Shown piece by piece: positions 7,290 to 10,905 of a stretch of 10,905 nucleotides of DNA. The DNA comes from JADGAU01 sp045047105. Lineage in GTDB: Bacteria > Pseudomonadota > Gammaproteobacteria > GRL18. The translations under genes and the position numbers were made by a program. Where the stretch lies: the NCBI GenBank assembly GCA_045047105.1, contig JASFYQ010000018.1, forward strand, positions 1 to 10,905, given 5' to 3'. The notes under the pieces were generated by a model, which was not told the DNA's origin, searched no databases, and saw only the letters and a list, made by a program, of their open reading frames with translations. The number at the start of each line of letters is the position of its first letter. Position 1 is the stretch's first letter.

Positions 7290-9233
7290 ATGAATACTCT
7301 ACCTAAAGTTACTATTATTACCGTTGTTTATAATTCAGTTGAATTAATTGAGCGCACTATTCAAAGTGTTCTAGCTCAAGACTACCCCAGTATTGAATAT
7401 ATTATTATTGATGGTAATAGTAATGATGGAACGGTTGATATTATTAAAAACTATAAAAAAGGCATTAATTATTGGGTCAGTGAGTTTGATGAGGGTATTT
7501 ATGATGCAATGAATAAAGGTATAGATATAGCTACTGGACTTTGGGTTAATTACATGAATGCTGGTGATATATTTGCAGATGTAAATGTAATTTCAAAAAT
7601 TATTGCTGATGTTGAAAAAGAAACAGACTTAATATGTGGGGATACAATTTTTATTGAAAGCGATAGTGGAGAAGAGCGTTATATAAGGGCACCGGGAATT
7701 GAGTCTATTTGGAAACATACAATTGGTGTTCATCAAAGTATGTTTATTCGAACATCTTTAATGAAAAAGTATAAGTATAACTTAAGGTATAAATTTTCAT
7801 CAGACTATGATTTATTTATAAAACTACATATAAATAGACATAACTTTCAGTTTGTAACTTATGCTGTTAGCTGTTATCTCTATGGAGGTTCAAGTGTAAC
7901 TATTAATAATAGATTTTATTCTAGATTAGAAGCTGTGGCAGTTTTAGCAAATTATATTCCTGATATAACAGCTATTGCAGATAATTTTTTATTTCAAGAT
8001 ATGGTTGAGGCGTATAATGAGGAAAAAAACTATGATAATTTTGAATTTTCAAAACATTTTAATATTATTTTTCATCAACTCAATGAAATTAAACAGCAAT
8101 ATAAAAAAATTGCAATCTATGGGAACGGCACAATTGGCGAGGTTTGCGCTAGTTATCTAATTGATCATGTAGTTGTTGTTGCAGACAAACAAGAAAAATT
8201 GTCAAAATACCCAACATGTATTCCTGAAAATTTAAAAAAGTATAATTTTGATTGTATTATTATTTCTGTAATGGGTCATGGTAGGGAAAATAGTATTTAT
8301 AAATATTTAATTGATAAAATCAAGATTAGCGTTGATGATACACCAGTCTTTTGTTTAGGGAAAAATGAGCAATATTACAAAATCCCTGATCCAAATAGCA
8401 AAAATAGTGTTTATCAAAAAGCTGGTATTTGCACTCAAGAAACTTTAGATTCACCAGTTTATAGGAAATGGGAAAATGAGTTTAAACTAGGTACTATTGA
8501 TCCGATTTCAAAAATTACTAACAAAATGCATAGAAAGCTATGGGAATGGTGTTTTATTGCACAAGCATTATTTGAACAAAAAGTTTTACTTAAGGGAAAG
8601 AGAGGATTGGGATTTGCTGTTGGTACTGAGCCCTTATCTTCAATGTTTTGTCATTATGGAGCTTCAATTGTGGCAACTGATTTATCTATTGATGTGGCAC
8701 AAGAAAAAGGTTGGGTAGATACCAGGCAGCATGCATTTGATTTATCAGCCTTGAATGCCAGAAAATTATGCGAGACAGAAAAATTTAAAAAATTGTGTCA
8801 ATTTAAAAATGTAGATATGAATGCAATACCCGATTCATTTAAGAATTTTGATTTCTTATGGTCTTCATGTTCTCTTGAGCATTTGGGGTCTTTAGAGTTG
8901 GGAGAACAGTTTATTTATAATGCCATGAAGTGTTTAAAACCAGGTGGTGTTGCAGTACATACTACCGAGTATAATTTTTCATCTGATATTAATACTATTA
9001 GAACAGGACCTACAGTACTTTATAGAAAAAAAGATATAAAAAAAATTAGAGATAACTTGGTTGCAAAGGGACATACTGTACTTGATATAAATTTTGATTC
9101 AGGGACTATGCCAGACGATTTAATTATTGATGTTCCTCCTTATTATCAAGATGCTGACAAAGCACATTTAAAACTTAAACATGAAGGTTATGTGATTACA
9201 TCAATTGGGATAATTATAATAAAAAAACAATAG
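7290..9233 (+). CDS. three-part fusion: GT2 glycosyltransferase, Rossmann-like module, class I SAM methyltransferase
   Basis: This 647-residue protein has three recognisable parts. Residues 1 to about 220 form a GT-A, GT2-family transferase: TIITVVYNS (8-16), SVLAQDYPSIEYIIIDGNSN (26-45), EFDEGIYDAMNKG (65-77), and MNAGD (89-93), which occupies the place of the DXD-type motif; HQS (148-150) follows. Residues about 271-358 are a small Rossmann-like unit with IAIYGNGTIGE (274-284) and CIIISVMG (322-329). Residues about 400-640 are a methyltransferase: GLGFAVGTEPLSS (439-451), ATDLS (462-466) as the SAM-binding acid after the second strand, SCSLEHLG (526-533) and KCLKPGGVAVHTTEY (547-561). A plausible role is adding one sugar and methylating the growing or terminal residue, in the manner of chain-capping enzymes; this is inference. 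The ATG at 7290 comes 11 bases after the preceding stop without a clear Shine-Dalgarno sequence, and the GT2 motifs start at once. Confidence 0.85.
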   Translation: MNTLPKVTIITVVYNSVELIERTIQSVLAQDYPSIEYIIIDGNSNDGTVDIIKNYKKGINYWVSEFDEGIYDAMNKGIDIATGLWVNYMNAGDIFADVNVISKIIADVEKETDLICGDTIFIESDSGEERYIRAPGIESIWKHTIGVHQSMFIRTSLMKKYKYNLRYKFSSDYDLFIKLHINRHNFQFVTYAVSCYLYGGSSVTINNRFYSRLEAVAVLANYIPDITAIADNFLFQDMVEAYNEEKNYDNFEFSKHFNIIFHQLNEIKQQYKKIAIYGNGTIGEVCASYLIDHVVVVADKQEKLSKYPTCIPENLKKYNFDCIIISVMGHGRENSIYKYLIDKIKISVDDTPVFCLGKNEQYYKIPDPNSKNSVYQKAGICTQETLDSPVYRKWENEFKLGTIDPISKITNKMHRKLWEWCFIAQALFEQKVLLKGKRGLGFAVGTEPLSSMFCHYGASIVATDLSIDVAQEKGWVDTRQHAFDLSALNARKLCETEKFKKLCQFKNVDMNAIPDSFKNFDFLWSSCSLEHLGSLELGEQFIYNAMKCLKPGGVAVHTTEYNFSSDINTIRTGPTVLYRKKDIKKIRDNLVAKGHTVLDINFDSGTMPDDLIIDVPPYYQDADKAHLKLKHEGYVITSIGIIIIKKQ

Positions 9234-9291
9234 TGGATGAAAATAGTAATAGTACAGCTTATCCTAAATATATCAGTTAAATTTACTACGA

Positions 9292-9399
9292 ATGCCTAAA
9301 GTATTAAATATTCATTCTCGCTACAATCCAACTGATTTATTTAGGTTTATAGTTTTAATACCTAAAGATAAATCTGATATTGACGCTATCATAAGTTGA
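9292..9399 (+). pseudogene. short frame, possible remnant of a decayed gene
   Basis: A 35-residue frame begins MPKVLNIHSRYNP and stops at TGA. The opening could be read as the first strand of a GT4 glycosyltransferase or as the start of a small DUF4326-like protein. Neither match continues beyond about 13 residues. There is no Shine-Dalgarno sequence. A second short frame, MKIVIVQLILNISVK, starts at 9237, just after the fusion gene's stop. Both may be chance. Confidence 0.15.
9335..9373 (+). terminator. hairpin downstream of the glycosyltransferase operon, weak terminator candidate
   Basis: TTTAGGT (9340-9346) pairs perfectly with ACCTAAA (9360-9366). Beyond a two-base bulge the pairing extends to ATTTAT (from 9335) with ATAAAT (ending 9373). 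The loop is 13 bases. No T-run follows on the plus strand. No better terminator is visible after 9233. Confidence 0.25.
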
Positions 9400-9526
9400 G
9401 AGTGGTAAATGTAGAAGTATAATTCAGCATATCCACTGGGAAATTAATGGCATAAATATTGCCTTTATATCTAGCATGCACTTAAATTTGTTTTTAACAA
9501 TATATCATGTAAACTTCTGAACAACG

Positions 9527-9564
9527 CGTTATATTTGTTGTTATAATACGTTATATTTATTGTT
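9527..9564 (+). repeat. 22-bp-period direct repeat around a promoter, possible operator
   Basis: CGTTATATTTGTTGTT (9527-9542) and CGTTATATTTATTGTT (9549-9564) differ at one of 16 bases and are offset by 22 bp. They flank the -10 box at 9542-9547, and the second copy covers the predicted start of transcription. That is a typical placement for a repressor site. The left copy abuts the palindrome AACGCGTT (9523-9530). Confidence 0.4.
9539..9547 (+). promoter_or_regulatory. extended -10 promoter for the repeat-protein gene
   Basis: TGTTATAAT is a perfect TATAAT box with the TG extension. A good -35 is not seen at the normal distance, which an extended -10 promoter can tolerate. Transcription would start near 9554, giving a leader of about 125 bases. 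A second, weaker extended -10 (TGCTATATT, 9616-9624) would give a leader of about 50 bases. Confidence 0.45.
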
Positions 9565-9667
9565 GAATTTAAAAGAGTTTTTAAATGTTTTGGAAATTAA
9601 TAAAAACAGATTATTTGCTATATTTTATATAAACATAATTGCACAAAATAACTGAGTAGAGAGAGTT

Positions 9668-9673
9668 AGGGGA
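9668..9673 (+). promoter_or_regulatory. ribosome binding site of the octapeptide-repeat protein gene
   Basis: AGGGGA ends 6 bases before the ATG at 9680. It is the strongest Shine-Dalgarno sequence in the window and fixes the start of the repeat protein. Confidence 0.7.
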
Positions 9674-9679
9674 TTAACA

Positions 9680-10905
9680 ATGGCTATTGATGGATTGACA
9701 CCTGCAGAAATAAGTGCACTGACTACTACACAGATCGTAGCACTTACTACGTCTGATTTTAAGGCCATGACAACTGATCAGATTGCTGCCTTAGACGGTA
9801 CTCAGTTCAGAGCGATAGAAACTAGAGACTTAGTTGTTTTAAGCTCAAATCAACTTGAAGCTGTTTCAACTTACAATATTGCTTCTCTTAAATCTGATCA
9901 GTTAAGGGCTTTAACTGGTACTCAAATAGAAGCTTTGTCCAGTGATCAATTAAATGCTTTATCCACTACCAGTTTAGCTGCACTTGCAACAGGCCAAATC
10001 CGTGCAATAGAAACTGATGATCTGGTAGCGTTATCAAATTTCCAAATTGCAGCCTTTACCTCAACACAAATTGCAAGTCTTAAAGGTACACAAATAGCAG
10101 CACTTACATCTGGGCAGATCCAATCTTTTTCAACTGATGATATTGTTGCTTTGAGCTCTGGGCAGGTGGGATTTATGTCTACAGATGCTGTTGCTGCCCT
10201 TACCACAGAACAAATGCTTGCAATGGAAACACAGAATTTACGGGCTTTAAATTCTAACCAGATTACTGCTTTGACTACTTTCAATATAAACGCTATGTCA
10301 AGCGATCAGGCTCGGGCACTTACTGGACCACAAATGCAGCAATTGAGCAGTGATCAGCTCAATGCACTCAGCACTGATAATATCGCGGTATTAACAACAG
10401 GGCAAATCCGGTTTATTGAAACAGATGATATTGCCAATTTAACAACAGCTCAGGTAGCGGCCCTCACAACAACACAGACTCAGGCACTAAAAGGTACTCA
10501 ATTAGCTGTACTTACTAGTGAACAAATTTTAGCCTTTTCAACTGCTGATATAGCTGCTCTAAAAACAGGTCATATGCAATTTATGACAACGGATAATATT
10601 GCTGCTCTGACATCCGATCAAATGGTTGCAATGGAAACTCAGGATTTACGGGCTCTAAATTCAGATCAGACAGCGGCTTTGTCTACTAATAATATAAATG
10701 CTATGTTAAGTGATCAGGCTCGGGCACTTACTGGAGCGCAAATGCAGCAATTGAGCAGTGATCAGCTCAATGCACTCAGCACTGATAATATCGCGGTATT
10801 AACAACAGGGCAAATCCGGTTTATTGAAACAGATGATGTTACCAATTTAACAACAGCTCAGGTCGCAGCCCTGACAACAACACAAACACAGGCTCTAAAA
10901 GGTGA
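9680..10905 (+). CDS. octapeptide-repeat Ser/Thr-rich protein, 3' end beyond the window
   Basis: An uninterrupted frame starts at ATG 9680 and is still open at the window edge, giving 408 complete codons. After a five-residue leader (MAIDG) the protein consists entirely of 8-residue repeats with consensus L-[ST]-[ST]-x-Q-[IL]-x-A. There are 50 full octads plus the first 3 residues of another. Position 1 is Leu, Met, Ile, Phe or Val. Position 5 is mainly Gln, otherwise Asn or Asp. Positions 2 and 3 are both Ser/Thr in 30 of the 50. No signal peptide, membrane segment, Cys or Trp is visible. If the protein is exported, the signal must be at the unseen C-terminus, as in type I secreted RTX-type proteins. 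Similar octad or heptad-like repeat proteins in proteobacteria are generally large and uncharacterised. GC is higher than in the preceding genes (27 of 60 at 10321-10380). Adhesin or surface-layer function is a guess. The minus-strand frame under it is a by-product of the repeat. Confidence 0.85.
   Translation, partial: MAIDGLTPAEISALTTTQIVALTTSDFKAMTTDQIAALDGTQFRAIETRDLVVLSSNQLEAVSTYNIASLKSDQLRALTGTQIEALSSDQLNALSTTSLAALATGQIRAIETDDLVALSNFQIAAFTSTQIASLKGTQIAALTSGQIQSFSTDDIVALSSGQVGFMSTDAVAALTTEQMLAMETQNLRALNSNQITALTTFNINAMSSDQARALTGPQMQQLSSDQLNALSTDNIAVLTTGQIRFIETDDIANLTTAQVAALTTTQTQALKGTQLAVLTSEQILAFSTADIAALKTGHMQFMTTDNIAALTSDQMVAMETQDLRALNSDQTAALSTNNINAMLSDQARALTGAQMQQLSSDQLNALSTDNIAVLTTGQIRFIETDDVTNLTTAQVAALTTTQTQALKG
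9695..10905 (+). repeat. 17-octad (408-bp) super-repeat inside the octapeptide-repeat gene
   Basis: Octads recur in register every 17 units, that is 136 residues or 408 bp. LTG-type octads open copies at 9911, 10319 and 10727, and LKG octads recur at units 17, 34 and 51. Units 1-9 (9695-9910) match units 18-26 in the same phase, so they are the tail of an earlier copy. Copies two and three share a perfect 99-base identity (10331-10429 with 10739-10837). The first copy is more diverged. Confidence 0.85.

Larger units (their letters stand above)
9234..9679 (+). other. long intergenic leader without a convincing gene
   Basis: This 446-base AT-rich stretch separates the glycan genes from the repeat protein. 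The short frames at 9237-9299 (20 residues) and 9292-9399 (35 residues) overlap and lack Shine-Dalgarno sequences. They may be remnants of a decayed gene. From 9400 to 9520 I see nothing I can name. The right third holds a direct repeat, promoter-like boxes and a ribosome binding site, all listed separately. Confidence 0.6.

Noticed and set aside
9946..10284. 112-residue minus-strand open frame
   Set aside because: It lies wholly within the octad-repeat gene. Its repetitive translation is the antisense image of the 24-base repeat, and it has no independent start signal.
9680..10905. CRISPR array, because of regular repeats
   Set aside because: The 24-base units are adjacent, diverged and keep one open reading frame. 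There are no unique spacers, so this is a coding repeat.

Overview
This window looks like accessory DNA from an AT-rich gammaproteobacterium. A Legionella-like or related host-associated organism is my guess, based on low GC, a bacterial inositol-phosphate synthase and a giant Ser/Thr-rich repeat protein. No rRNA, tRNA or housekeeping marker is present, so the taxonomic call is weak. The contents are glycan-biosynthesis genes followed by the first 408 codons of a repetitive protein that runs off the right edge.

Layout: (1) Positions 67-2148 hold a two-gene plus-strand cassette. A MobA-like sugar/alcohol-phosphate nucleotidylyltransferase is followed by a full-length inositol-3-phosphate synthase. 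Together they suggest synthesis of inositol phosphate and its activation, probably to CDP-inositol. A strong hairpin that includes the stop codon closes the cassette. (2) Positions 2310-4441 hold an FkbM-type methyltransferase with an extra N-terminal Rossmann-like module, then a GDP-mannose 4,6-dehydratase. (3) Positions 4447-5841 hold a lone minus-strand GT4-type glycosyltransferase, convergent with the dehydratase and carrying a C-terminal Rossmann-like module. (4) Positions 5957-9233 hold a plus-strand operon: a small coiled-coil protein, a GT4 glycosyltransferase overlapping it by 4 bases, and a 647-residue protein joining a GT2 glycosyltransferase, a Rossmann-like module and a class I methyltransferase. 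(5) Positions 9234-9679 are a long leader without a convincing gene. It contains a hairpin, a good extended -10 promoter and a 22-bp-period direct repeat. (6) From 9680 to the window end runs an octapeptide-repeat protein with 50 complete octads and a higher-order period of 17 octads (136 residues, 408 bp).

Working together (inference): the dehydratase supplies GDP-4-keto-6-deoxymannose for a 6-deoxyhexose, three glycosyltransferases assemble a glycan, and two methyltransferase domains cap or decorate it. The inositol cassette may supply another building block. The product could be a lipopolysaccharide or capsule chain. Because the cluster sits beside a Ser/Thr-rich repeat protein, it could also be the glycan of that protein.

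Two observations deserve most attention. The same small Rossmann-like module is attached at three different positions (N-terminal, C-terminal, internal) to three unrelated enzymes of this cluster. The octad protein also has a precise 17-octad super-period, with a near-recent DNA duplication inside it.
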